A DNA stretch of 64,000 nucleotides from Canna indica (Eukaryota; Streptophyta; Magnoliopsida; Zingiberales; Cannaceae): positions 1,614,501 through 1,678,500 of the forward strand of contig CP136898.1 of assembly GCA_034359265.1 (NCBI GenBank), in the 5' to 3' direction. Under the pieces are notes generated by a model, which ran no database searches, was not told the DNA's origin, and saw only the letters and a program-made list of their open reading frames with translations. Both the position numbers and the translations under genes were made by a program. Shown in pieces: positions 35,171 to 45,590 of the stretch. The stretch's first letter is position 1. Every line of letters begins with the position of its first letter.

Positions 35171-35572
35171 TAAAATTTATTATATGCACTTCTTACTAGA
35201 TTAATTTGAAAAATTGAGTAAACTAAATTCTATAACTACGTACATATATAATATACAATTAATTATATATTTATAAATGAGTAATTAATTTGATTAAATT
35301 ATAAACATAATTTAATTTTATATGCATTATTCTTTTCGTATAATTATTAACTAATTGTGAGGCGTTGGTATGTAAATTACTATAATTTTTTTCAGTATCT
35401 TAATTTATATTCCGGTCGACGCTAATGGTCAATGTCAGACTTTTTTTGCCGAGATTTGTTGTAGTGATTGATATATAAGAATTTCTATAAATCTAGTCGT
35501 GTTACAACTAGATCCGCATAATTACAACTACCCTCCAAGTCCAATAATAAGCAATTGGGACCAATCATATAC
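35171..35572. other. AT-rich DNA ending in a CACTA-like terminus
   Basis: No gene. At about 35451-35466 the sequence reads GAGATTTGTTGTAGTG, the inverse of CACTACAACAAATC, typical of a CACTA right end. Its preceding 60 bases contain GTCGACGCTAATGGTCAATG, but no subterminal array or matching left end was seen. Confidence 0.35.
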
Positions 35573-36372
35573 ATTTTTATTTATTCTCTTTAATAAGTTC
35601 ACTCTGGTTTGTAAGGGTGCAACTTCTATGAGCAGGCTACTCATAGAAAATCTAAACCTATGAATGAGTGAATATGAGTTTAAGCTAGTGAACATGAATA
35701 GAAAATGAATGGATACGAATATGGATAGAAAAAGAATGTATATGAACATATTTATTTATTTTCTATCTATGTTCAGTCGCTCAAAGCTCATATCCACTCG
35801 TTCATAGAAATTTATATGGGCAGGCTAGGCTGCCCATATAAGTTTTTTCCGAATGGTAACCAAAACAAGTTTAATTAGAGCATTTCATAACATATTAATC
35901 GTGATTGGAAAATTTAGAAACCAACATTAATTTATGTCAAATTAAGCCCCTAAGCATTCGCACCTATAAACCCGACAAAAGTCTAGCCATGCACCACTTA
36001 GCCCATCCGACCTTACAACGACACCAATGTACTTCATTAATTATCAAAGATTTGACATAAATGGGTTCGACATTTCCAGGATGAATCTTGAGCCATTCCG
36101 AGCATATATATCCACACGAGATTAAGGAATACATCATTTTCCGAGACATCCCTAATCTTATACTATAAATAGACATAATATACATTAGGTATATATATTT
36201 TCGATTTCAATTCCATACCTCACCACATGAAATTTCTTCTTACTTGAGCGTTGAAGTGTCTTTGCAGGTCTCTCATTGGAGTTACACTATACCAAGAGAC
36301 GCGAAGGACCGCACCACCCCCGGTCGGCTTCAAGCAAGAACATTGTGCATATGCTATATCCCAATTATATAC
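35573..36372 (+). mobile_element. Gypsy-type LTR fragment, copy 2
   Basis: It aligns with 31704-32745 except for an internal deletion corresponding to about 32062-32330. TATAAATAG lies near 36166 and TTGAGCGTTGAAGTGTCTTT at about 36244. The ends are not defined and no internal retroelement domain is attached. Confidence 0.6.
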
Positions 36373-36567
36373 TGTAAACTAACCATATGATAAATTTCAT
36401 GCTTCCATTCTTAATCCTTTGGATTTGGTTGCTAAAAAAATAGTTGGTTTGTTAATTTAAAATTTGTCTATAATTAAATATAGAGTTAATACAAAAAAAT
36501 ACGAAATTTGGACATTTTTTTATTTTTAGTATAAACATTTTTCGTTAGCAAGAAAATACACGAACTA

Positions 36568-37870
36568 TCATTCTGTTACCCCGTTTAGCACGCACTGTCA
36601 TTTTTGACGGTTTTTGCTGACCTAGATATTAACGACAACGTGACAATTTTTGTCCTATGTGGAATATTATTTTTATTATTTTAATCAATTGTATTATTAT
36701 TATATTATTTAAAAAATTATTCCTTTTTTTGCTACTTCCTTCCGCCCTTCCGCCATTGTGATGGTCACCCACTACACCACGTCAGTGAGCAGCTCGAGGA
36801 GGAGGACGCCGAAGCAAAGAGATCATTTGCCGAGGAGGACGAGGACAACGAAGCCAACTTTTGTCTCCTCTCCCCAATCTTACGAAAGCTGCTCCCCTCC
36901 ACCATATCTAATAGAGCTCTTCCTCCTGAATTCTTGTTCTCTTCCCTTGGTGGATCTGCAGGAGCTCGCCAACATAGTGCACAGTCGACTGCCCAAGTGC
37001 AGACTCTCCACGATCTCTGCCCACACCAGTTGGCTGTCGTACACCACCGATCGACTGTCGCCCCTCCTGCAGACTCACCCCAGCCGCCGTCCTCCGTTGC
37101 CCCTCTGCACACTCACCTCACCACCCCACCTTGCAAACTCGCCTTGATCGCTTGCCACCAGCACACGATCTCCAGTGGAAGATTCGCCTCCAAGGAAGAC
37201 TTGCTCGACGCTCCATCATCTCCAGTGGCAGAATTGCTCGCTCACGTCCTCCTTCCACCGCTTCATCTCCAATATTTCAAGTGTTGTTCCATCCAAAGTC
37301 ATTGATCCTGATCCTATCCAATCATGCATACTTTCTTGTCGTTGCTAGATCAGAGACGCGAGCCAATCTCACCGCCGCACTTGTAGATCGAGTTGCATCT
37401 CTACTACCGCACTTATAGGTCGAGTCGCATCTCCACTGCCGCACACCCATCGCGACATCACATCTCCACCAGATCAACCTCCGCAAGTCAACTCCACATT
37501 TAGAGCTTCGCAAGCCTAACAACGCTCGCTTCTCTTCTACATTCACCTTTATGTCAAGAGATCCTTCGCTGGCGGATGCAGGCCCTCCGCTCGCCGGAGG
37601 CCATCACCGATCGGACGTCTATTGCTTCAGCTTCCCCATCCTCGAGCTGCTCACGGATGTGGTGTAGTGGGCGACCATCGCGATGGCAGAGGGGCGGATG
37701 GAAGCAATAATAATAATATTTTTTAAAATAATATAATAATAAGAAAATTGATTAAAATAATAAAATAATATTCCACATATGACAAAATTTGTCACATCGT
37801 CACCATTAACGTGTAGGTCCGAAAAAACCGTTAGAAATGACAGTGTATGATAAGCGGGAATAATATGTTG
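36568..37870. mobile_element. Pack-MULE-like element with about 260-bp inverted ends and a gene-like core
   Basis: Left arm 36568-36833 and right arm 37605-37870 are inverted copies: CACTGTCATTTTTGACGGTTTTT on the left matches the inverse of the right arm, continuing through ATGTGGAATATTATTTTTAT and CCCACTACACCAC then GTGAGCAGCTCGAGGA. Inside, 36834-37604 is GC-rich and exon-like in composition (frames with PPPYLIELFLLNSC on +), but no known domain is recognised and frames are broken. The right edge runs into a (TA)n tract. Long inverted ends around a gene-like interior are what Mutator-like carriers of host sequence look like. Confidence 0.7.

Positions 37871-37908
<38 letters not shown>
37871..37908. 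repeat. (TA)n microsatellite
   Basis: An uninterrupted TA run of about 17-18 units borders the element to its left. The sequence from 37909 to about 38490 is very AT-rich and shows no gene. Confidence 0.9.
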
Positions 37909-38499
37909 AAATTAATTTGAATTTTTTTTTTCAAAAATAAAGAAAAAAAATGATATTTCATAAACACAAAAGTAATATAAAAAATAATTATATATATTAA
38001 AAAATTAATTTATATGCGTTTCATTTATCAAGAAATTTAAAAATACAAAAATAATAAGACTTTTATGGATAAAAATCAAATATAATATAAATATAAGATA
38101 ATAGGTTGAAAAAAATAGAAAATAAAATTTTAAAATTAATCTAAACTGCATAAATATTTTTGGTTTTGAAATATTATTTTTCAATGATAAATCCAAAAAA
38201 TAATATTTGAAAATCCAAAAACTAATATAAAAGCTTCGATAAATAAAAAATATTTACAATTATTATTTAAAAAATAATAAATACAAAATTAAAAATATCA
38301 AAATATGATCGTATAGAAAAAATAAGTTAGGTAAAAAATTTATTACGAAATTAAGTGGGATAAAAAATTGGGAGAGAACATTTATGTGAGAAAAGTCAAA
38401 AAAATTTAAGGAGAGAGGTAAAAATAAAGATAAAATTTTGAGAAAGTTGGAAAGTTGGAGAGTTTAGGCGGGAAGGAGTCGTTTCTTGTTTATATATAT

Positions 38500-39080
38500 A
38501 CAGATGACTGTCCAATATATATAATTTTGATTAATAATATTTTAATTTTGATTAAGAAAAATAATAAATAAATAAACAAATAAAATGATGGACGGTGCTC
38601 GCGCGTTTCAATTATTTTATATGGTACTAAGTTACCGAATATATACCTGCATGATTGATTGAGTGCTTGCTGTGATGCTCTCGTCGTTTCTGATCGAGCA
38701 ATCATCGTCCTCTTCAAGAATAGCATTTTAAAAACATAGTCACAGATCTCACAGCGGATTTAAATCAAATCAATTTTTTTGTTAATGCTTCTCATATGAT
38801 TAATGATTAATTCCAGAAAGATATATATAATGGCGGATTTAAAAATAAAGGATACAAAATAAAATGATTAATTCCAGAAAGATATATATAATGCTTCTCA
38901 TATGATGCTATTTAGATCTACGTGGCCCCTGACATTTGCATCTCATCGAAAGAGTGGATATGCATGAACCATATTCATATGTAGAGCTCTATGTATTTTT
39001 TTTCCAAAAAATTAAGATGGAGAATTTTCGCTTTATAATCTCAAACATATACAAAAAGAACTCAAACATATACTTGGAAA
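38500..39080. repeat. OMT3 upstream block (shortened inter-gene sequence)
   Basis: It matches 9640-9734 and 10128-10170 without the hAT MITE between them, then pieces of 29990-30160. A piece at 38870-39050 (ATGCTTCTCATATGATGCTA, ATTTAGATCTACGTGGCCCC) is also found at 61720-61890. No gene. Confidence 0.75.
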
Positions 39081-39106
39081 TTTCACACACCGAGGGAACT
39101 ACCTAT

Positions 39107-39113
39107 TATATAA
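39107..39113 (+). promoter_or_regulatory. TATA box of OMT3
   Basis: TATATAA lies 53 bases before the ATG, within ACCTATTATATAATG. The surrounding core promoter matches the orphan promoter at 30795-30890 and differs from that of OMT2 and OMT4. Confidence 0.55.
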
Positions 39114-39165
39114 TGTGTGGCGTCCGATGTCGTCGGAGTTTCCAACGAGAGAGAGAGAGAGAGTA

Positions 39166-40369
39166 ATGGCGAGTTGTGGTGAAGATAGAAATAGTATTCC
39201 CACCGTGGAGGAGCTGGAAGCCCTCGGCGATGTGTGGAACCAGACCTTCAGCTTCGTCACCTCCATGTCCCTCAAATGCGCTGTGGAGCTCGGCATCCCC
39301 GACGCCATCCACGGCAACGGCGGCTCCATCACTCTCCCCCATCTCGCCACCGCCCTCTCGATCGCACCCGCCAAGCTCTCCGCCCTCCACTCCCTCATGC
39401 GCCTTCTCGTCCACAACGGCTGCTTTGCCAAGCAGGCGAAAAGCAGCGCGGACGAGGACGACGTCTACGTCCTGACGCCCATGTCCAAGCTCCTCGTGAG
39501 CTCAAAGCACACGGGGATGCCGAATTTTGTGATGCTGGAGCTGCACCCGCTCTTGATCGAGATGTGGCTTTCGATGGGCTTGTGGTTCCACGGGACCGCG
39601 CCCACGGTGTTCGAAGCGACCGTAGGGAAGGGGATCTTCGATATGCTGCCGGAGCACCCGGAGTTCTCCGCCGTGCTCAACGCGGCGGTGGAGCGGGACT
39701 TACGGCTGGTGGGGGAGGTCCTGGTGAAGAGGCACCGGGAGCTGTTCGACGGAATGGATTCGCTGGTGGAAGTCGCGGGGCGCATGCACGGACACGGCGC
39801 CATGACGGCCATCATCGCCGAGGCCTTCCCGCACATGAAATGCTCGATTCTGGACCTGCCCCACTTCGTCGACGTGGCTGCCGCCAACAGCAAAACGCCG
39901 CCCAACTTGGATTTTGTTGCGGGCGACATGTTCGACCATATACCATCGGCCGACCTTCTTCTGCTCAAGGTCGGTCAATCAATTGCATAACTTAATTAAC
40001 AAGATCTGATATATATATATATGGGCAAATTAACTAATGAATCAATCGTATATATATATACTGCAGTGGGTGCTGATGACATGGAACGACGAGGACTGCG
40101 TGAAGATATTGAAGCGTTGCAGGGAGGCAATCGAGGCATCCAAGGACAAGGGAGGAAAAGTACTCATTGTCGACATGGTTCTCAAAGATGCAGAGAGGTA
40201 CGATAAGTCGACCGAAACGCAGTTGTTCTTCGACACGCTGACGATGGTGGCGAGAGGAGCAAAGCAACGGGAAGAGCACGAATGGGGGAAACTCTTCACT
40301 GAAGCTGGCTTCTCTTACTACAAGATCACTCCTTTCGGATTGCGGTCGTTGATCGAGGTCTACCCTTGA
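39166..40369 (+). CDS. OMT3: class-II plant O-methyltransferase-like protein
   Basis: Exon 1 is 39166-39969 and exon 2 is 40067-40369; the phase-0 intron is 97 bp, shorter than in OMT1 and OMT2 because its TA tracts are shorter. The product is 368 residues. The upstream in-frame ATG codons at 39115 and 39127 are rejected because MASCGED after the GA tract matches all paralogues and the TATA box lies at 39107. Private changes: His76-Ser77 (LHSLMRLL), Leu139 in SMGLWFHG, VEVAGRMHGHG in the SAM loop (Ala for Thr), LFDG, ANSKTPP, LKDAERY and FSYYKIT near the end. The catalytic-His position is Met272 as in its sisters; DLPHF and GDMF are kept. Presumed SAM-dependent methyltransferase of secondary metabolism; substrate unknown. 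Confidence 0.93.
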
Positions 40370-40783
40370 ATCTTGATCCCTGATGTCACCATATCATATA
40401 TATATATGCAGTATGGAATCGATCGTACGATATATTGTTGTGTGTAATGTTGGTTGTGTGTTCCAGTACTTGAAAGCGCGCAGTATGCATGCAATCTTGA
40501 AATAAGGCATGCATGCATGCATCTGTCTACATGTATGTGAGCCATAAATAATTAAGCAGGTATATATTTGTGAATATCTTGATATCGATCAGCTGCATGC
40601 ATATATATTTGTGAATATAATCAGTTGCATATTTTATTTTCTCTTTTGGTTTATGAGATGGTCCAAGTTTTTTTTTTTGCAATTAAGTGCATTGTTATCT
40701 TCCATTTGAATATTGTGTTTTAAAAGCCTGCCCATGGTTCGTAGTGTCCTCTTGATCACGAGCCACATGTGCTCTTCCATTTT
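40370..40783. repeat. OMT3 3' flank, truncated
   Basis: It matches the OMT1 3' flank up to GAGCCACATGTGCTCTTCCA (compare 6925-6944) and then stops where the LINE-derived sequence begins. No gene. Confidence 0.8.
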
Positions 40784-40860
40784 TAGCGTAACTAAAAACA
40801 GAATTAGCTACTAACTACGTCAACTACATCAACTCCAATATAACTTTGCTAACTATTATA

Positions 40861-41326
40861 ACTTCTACAGATGTAAAGGGGCGTAAGAGCTCGCAGTGCA
40901 GGGAACCTCGAACTTGTTTCATCTGCCGTCGGAGCGGCCACCAAGCCAACGGCTGTCGGACCAGGATTGTGACTCCTCCTGCTACTTCTTCGGCCATTCC
41001 TGGAAATGGTGGTGCCTCTTCTGGAACTCCCCCTCCTCCCGTCGTGGCAAATCTCTGTCCTCTATCTGTGGCGGAGCGCTGTGATACCAGGAACCGTCCT
41101 GAAACTATTGATTTGTTCCTTCCCCCTTCGGATCAGACGATCAGTCGTGCGGGATATCTTGCTGAGCGTTGTGTTCTGGTCTCGGTTCAAGGTTCGCTTG
41201 GAGGCTCTGAGGATATTGCTGGGTTCCTGGCCTCTGACTTGCATGATGAAGAGGTTCATCGTCGTTGGTGGAAGCAACGTCGCATCTCGGCCAATCATTT
41301 CATTGTTACGACTCCTGCTGGTCTCC
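40861..41326 (+). pseudogene. LINE ORF1 fragment with CCHC zinc knuckle
   Basis: The frame 40846-41424 encodes SQCREPRTCFICRRSGHQ followed by ANGC, a CX2CX4HX4C zinc knuckle preceded by CREP, as in ORF1 proteins of plant LINEs. After a Pro-rich linker comes a conserved-looking region (LAERCVLVSVQGSLG then FIVTTPAGLPEAL), which matches the nucleic-acid-binding tail of that protein type. The N-terminal DUF4283-like part is missing. It would package LINE RNA. Same strand and type as the LINE reverse transcriptase at 52815, 11.5 kb away. Confidence 0.65.
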
Positions 41327-41416
41327 CCGAAGCCCTCATCCAGAAAGCCCTCGTCCCCGAAGCCCTCATCCAGAAAGCCCTCGTCCCCAAAGCCCTCATC
41401 CCGAAAGCCCTCGTCC
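41327..41416. repeat. Three tandem copies of a 30-bp unit
   Basis: Units 41327-41356, 41357-41386 and 41387-41416 read AAGCCCTCATCC then GAAAGCCCTCGTCC. Each half is itself a 15-bp near-repeat. In the LINE ORF1 frame they encode PEALIQKALV, PEALIQKALV and PKALIPKALV. Confidence 0.92.
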
Positions 41417-41435
41417 AGCGGTGAAGCCAACTCTG

Positions 41436-41443
41436 TATAAATA
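41436..41443 (+). promoter_or_regulatory. TATA box of the AUX/IAA exon
   Basis: TATAAATA lies 138 bases before the AUX/IAA ATG, followed by a CT/GA-rich leader ending in a long AAG repeat (about 41530-41573). The spacing suits a plant promoter with a leader of about 100 bases. Confidence 0.5.
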
Positions 41444-41573
41444 TACACGCAAACAGGAACAAGAAGTTCTCCTCCAACTAATCCAAGCCTTTCGGTAAGC
41501 TTGTTATCTTCAAGAAGAATAGGGGGGAGAAGCAAGAAGAAGAAGAAGAAGAAGAAGAAGAAGAAGAAGAAGA

Positions 41574-41857
41574 ATGGATCATGAGAGATCCAAGTACGCA
41601 AGTCTAACAATGGCAAGCTGCTTGGGGTTGGAGGAGACGGAACTGCGCCTTGGGTTGCCAGGCGGCGGCGGCGGAGGGGAAGCCGAGGCCGTGAAGAGTT
41701 CCGTAAAGAGGGGGTTTACGACGACTATTGATCTGAAGCTTCAGCTTCAGACCCCTGTCGAGGCGAAGGAAGAGGCGGCAAAGAACGGAAGGGGGTTGCT
41801 GAAGCAGAAGAACGCTGTTCCTTGTGGCAGTGACCCTGAGAAGCCTCCTGCGTCCAA
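41574..41857 (+). pseudogene. AUX/IAA transcriptional repressor, first exon only
   Basis: The first 95 residues are clearly AUX/IAA: domain I LRLGLPG (24-30, an EAR motif that binds TOPLESS co-repressors) preceded by ETE, a Gly run, then KRGF and TIDLKLQLQT as in the IAA7/14/16/17 group, ending DPEKPPAS. A consensus donor AA|GTATGT lies at 41858. Domain II (GWPPVR-type degron) and the PB1 domain should follow, but none is found up to 43720 or beyond. If the intron is not removed the frame stops at 41921, giving 115 residues. A retained leader and TATA box suggest a genomic piece, not a processed copy. Full genes act in nuclear auxin signalling; this piece could at most make an EAR-only peptide. 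Confidence 0.85.
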
Positions 41858-42261
41858 GTATGTTCTCAGTTTCTCCTATCCCTTAATTAATTGCAAAATA
41901 TGTATGAAATTTTCTCCGTAATCTTATGATGGCTGATTTGATCTAGAGTTTTAGTTTGCTTTGATCGTTGGTACTAACTTTTCCTAAGTCTGCGAACACA
42001 CACATCCATATAGAAGTATCTCTTCAAACTCCTCAAAAAGGACAACCTCATTCTTCTTCATCTTTTCATCTCCTTGCCAAGTATAGCAGCTATTATCATT
42101 GTACAACCGGCTCAATTTTGGGAACACCTTTGTTTTAGGCATATTGATAGGATTAGATTAACTATTAGTTTGTTCTACATGATTGAAGATTAACTTTCAA
42201 GGGGAAAGATTGGAAAAGGGGAAGTTGCAGGTCTTGAGTGAGAATTGCAAAAGGATAAAGG
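41858..42261. other. Sequence between the AUX/IAA exon and the RING-H2 gene
   Basis: It starts as an AUX/IAA intron. No second AUX/IAA exon, no clear TATA box and no known repeat are seen. It must contain the RING-H2 promoter if that gene is expressed. Confidence 0.5.
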
Positions 42262-42786
42262 ATGAATACCAAGGTTTTAAGCTTTGCCACACAGATTATG
42301 GTGATGGCCATCCTCATGTCGCTCATGCTGCTTTTTGTCGGCATCCGTATTCTGGTGCTAATCCATGTCTGTATTGTTGGCAGAGCATTCAGGAGAAATT
42401 TCAGGAGCATAGCCAGACCTCAGGCCGATAGGAGAAGAGGATTGTCACTGGATGAACTGGAGAAGCTCCCTTGCTATGAATTCAAGGTGGGAGAGAAGAT
42501 GAGCGACACCACTGATTGTGCTGTGTGCTTGGAGAGTTTTCAGGTGGGCGAAAGGTGCAGGTTGCTCCCTGCATGCCGGCATAGTTTTCATGCTCAATGT
42601 GTGGATTCTTGGCTGCTTAAGAGCTCAATATGTCAGATATGTCGAAGGAACGCCGATGGCTTGAAGGCTGGGAAGGCTGGCAGTGATGAGGTTGAAATGA
42701 GGGAGGTGAGGGAGGGTCAAGTGGTAGTGGTAGGGGTTTCATTGAGTGGTGATCATCCAATTCCCCATGCTTCATCTTCAAGATAG
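42262..42786 (+). CDS. ATL-type RING-H2 finger E3 ubiquitin ligase, single exon
   Basis: 174 residues, intronless, as usual for ATL proteins. Residues 10-38 form a hydrophobic membrane segment (MVMAILMSLMLLFVGIRILV); a basic stretch follows (RAFRRNFRSIARPQADRRR), then a GLD-like motif reading GLSLDELEKLP (60-70). The RING-H2 domain spans 86-127 with all eight ligands: C86, C89, C105, H107, H110, C113, C124, C127, spacing CX2CX15CXHX2HX2CX10CX2C, plus the conserved Pro before the third Cys and the Trp at 117. Such proteins ubiquitinate targets at membranes in defence or hormone responses; the target is unknown. It lies between an AUX/IAA exon fragment and a copia element but shows no damage. 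The first ATG gives the usual short lumenal end. Confidence 0.9.
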   Translation: MNTKVLSFATQIMVMAILMSLMLLFVGIRILVLIHVCIVGRAFRRNFRSIARPQADRRRGLSLDELEKLPCYEFKVGEKMSDTTDCAVCLESFQVGERCRLLPACRHSFHAQCVDSWLLKSSICQICRRNADGLKAGKAGSDEVEMREVREGQVVVVGVSLSGDHPIPHASSSR

Positions 42787-43720
42787 ATGTTTCTAGTCCA
42801 AATCAATACACCGTAGGTTTGTAAAATACATCTTTGACAGCAACAGATGAATTCAATTATTTGTTTCCTCATCAATTTATTCTTTTCTACACCATATAGT
42901 CATTGCAGATTTTGCTATATTGCTCTGAAGAACTATCACAGCTAGTTCTATTTTGTTTAATGGAATTTATAGCTATTATCACATTGACTTCTGAAGCTTG
43001 CTGTCAATTATATTTGCTGCTATTGGTTTCAAATTCCACCGTTTGATCCTTGAAGGATATTTTATTCTTCAAATTCTGTATTTGATGATCACCTGCAACA
43101 TGGTTGGATTGAATTTTCTTTCACAATCTAAATTCTTGGGAAATTGAATAGGAAATGAAAAGTCAAGCAATTGATATCTGTTGAAAGGTAGAACAACCTG
43201 CTCTCTTGCAGTTTCTTATATGAAATAGAGTTCATAGTTGTAGCATTGATGTTTTTGGTTGATGGCTAGAATTAAGTGTAAGGTGGGTGTCATTATCCAA
43301 GTGTTTACTTATTAATGACCAGATATAATTTGTTAATAATCACGGTGGATATATAGGGTAAGATTGCCATGTGGATTTTGCAGCAATCAACTGAGATTTT
43401 GGGTTAAATTTTAGCATGTTTGTTCTCTGCAATCATGAAGATTTACTGCTAAAAATTTGCAAATGTTGCGTAACAGAAGTTATTTTCTTTCCTTTCTCAG
43501 TTAGATTTGAGAAGAAATGACAAATGGGTGAGCAGTTACAAGTCAAGTTGGATACTCGTTAATCGGATCAGATAGACTTACATGGGTGGGCATCTTCTCT
43601 ATTCTTAATCTGTTAGACATGCTGATTTGCTCTTTAAGCAGCAAACTATATGATCATAGTAAAAAACACAACTCTGAAGCATCATTTTGTAGGCTAATCT
43701 CCATTGAATAACCAATTTAC
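42787..43720. other. RING-H2 downstream DNA, no gene seen
   Basis: AT-rich sequence without coding potential on either strand. It probably includes the RING-H2 3' untranslated region in its first 200-300 bases. It ends at the left LTR of the copia element. Confidence 0.5.
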
Positions 43721-44202
43721 TGTAAGACAAATTCTTTAATCAAGTATTTCATGAATTTAAGAATATCATAAATAAATTAGTAAGATAAAATCTTACTTGA
43801 TGACGACATAATTTGCAGCGGAATAAACTTCTGGATCTTCAAAGGAAAGCCGGGTCTTCCTCCACAACACCGTCTCAAATGCTCTGCTTTTGATGGGGAA
43901 AGCAACTATGAGCTAGGGTTTTTCCACACGGTGTATAGAGGGGACCTAGCCTCTATTTATAACTGATTATATGGGCCCGTCCATCACGGGCTTCATTAAT
44001 CGGGCCTACACTTGATTAATCACAACAATCATGGTTAAGTGTTTCAAGCTCAAATCACATGGATCAAGATCACATGAGCTAACAGGCATCTCAATAATGG
44101 ATCATAAGATCAAACCCGCTTTTATTAAATCAAAACATTACAATTGATTGTAGCCCACATATGAAAAATGAAAATATAGAATATTTAAAAAATATTCTAA
44201 CA
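43721..44202 (-). repeat. Copia LTR, 3' LTR of the element (left on the map)
   Basis: Starts TGTAAGACAAATTC and ends ATTCTAACA. On the minus strand it has TATAAATAGAGG (43953-43962 region), a strong promoter element. It differs from the other LTR at roughly six positions by eye. Confidence 0.92.
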
Positions 44203-44904
44203 TTCTCCCACTTGGGCAAGATCAATTGTAAAATTTTATTTTTTGAAAAAATTTAAAAAACGACACTCGAGTTTAATCACATATTTAAAAAATAAAAATA
44301 TGGCCACAAAATAAATAAAAATAAAAATAAAAATATGATCCAAGATGCAACACTTATTATGACTCATATCAACAACCAATGATATCGAATCATGGCAGTC
44401 ATCATGACAATACTGGACATAAGACTTTCCATGGTCACGAATACCACTGATATTGCTGACAATTGTCATTGGTGTGAAATGTAGCATGAAAATAACACTC
44501 AAAATGATCCGATAAGAACAGTGTTATTTTCATTGTCAGTCCTCATACTTTCTCTTCTAGATATAGCTTTCGGCAAGAGAAAGCGTATGGTTTTTAAAAA
44601 ACCATCAAGTCCCTAGACTCAAAATTGACATCAATCAATGGGCAACATGATTCACATGACACCGAGCCTTTAAACAAAAAACATGATGTCTCTAGACTTA
44701 AATATGGTATCAATCAAGAGACATTCTGATTCAAATGATACCGAGTCTTAAATAATTATTGAACACATATATTAAATATGACAATATTATCTCAAAGAAA
44801 AAAGAGTTTATTATTGAACATGCGATAACATAAACCTAACAATCATGTATCATAGTGCTCAAAACAAAAGGAAAAAATAACTCCCACTAACCAAGCACAT
44901 CAAA

Positions 44905-45080
44905 AGAACTCAGAATGCCCATATTTTCAACATGTCTTTTAAAGACTATGGGTCTGAGTCTCTTGGTTAAGGGATCAGCGAGCATCAGATCTGTCTCTAT
45001 GTGTTCAACTAAAATATCTCCTTTCTTTACAAGATCTCTAACAGTCAAAAATTTGATTCTAAATGTATGGAGTCTTGTAA
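44905..45080 (-). pseudogene. Copia RNase H C-terminal remnant
   Basis: Minus-strand translation reads RDLVKKGDILVEHIETDLM, then ADPLTKRL and FKRHVENMGI, the signature end of Ty1/copia RNase H (HI.TD.M.ADPLTK). No reverse transcriptase or integrase motif could be read in the remaining interior. Confidence 0.8.
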
Positions 45081-45225
45081 TGAGATCTACAATGTGAAGT
45101 CATATATTAATATTTTTTACGTCAGGTAGCTTGATATTCAGCTAGTTACTAATAGAAAAAATATTTTCCTCCCACTGACCTTCACATTTATATATTAATC
45201 AATTATTTTCTTCACATCCTATTAC

Positions 45226-45590
45226 ATTGAGGCTAACCAAATATTACATATTCACCTTTGGGCAGAACACGCAATCACGAAATAAAGCCTCGATGAGTTA
45301 AATAATGAGACGCTGATTTTCGAAAACCTATCACCTTTGGGCAGACAGATTTCTAGACCAACGCACACTCTAATAACTTCATCATAATATAATTAGAATG
45401 TGTTAGATTAAATTATAGGGCATATAATATTGAAATTGAGGCTAACCAAATATTACATATTCACCTTTGGGCAGAACATGCAATCACGAAATAAAGCCTC
45501 GATGAGTTAAATAATGAGACACAGATTTTCGAAAACCTATCACCTTTGGACAGACAGATTTCTAGACCAATGCACACTCTTCTAACTCCA
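45226..45590. repeat. Direct duplication of about 155 bp inside the copia element
   Basis: The stretch starting ATTGAGGCTAACCAAATATT at 45226 is repeated at 45435, offset 209 bp, with a few substitutions. Each copy contains two CACCTTTGGGCAGA-like motifs. Non-coding. Confidence 0.9.

Noticed and set aside
36765..37305. Overlapping + and - frames inside the Pack-MULE-like element taken as a gene
   Set aside because: No domain recognised, frames conflict, and no splice model was convincing; described as captured sequence instead.
39115..39165. Upstream in-frame ATG extending OMT3 by 17 residues
   Set aside because: It overlaps the core promoter and GA leader, and all paralogues start at MASC.
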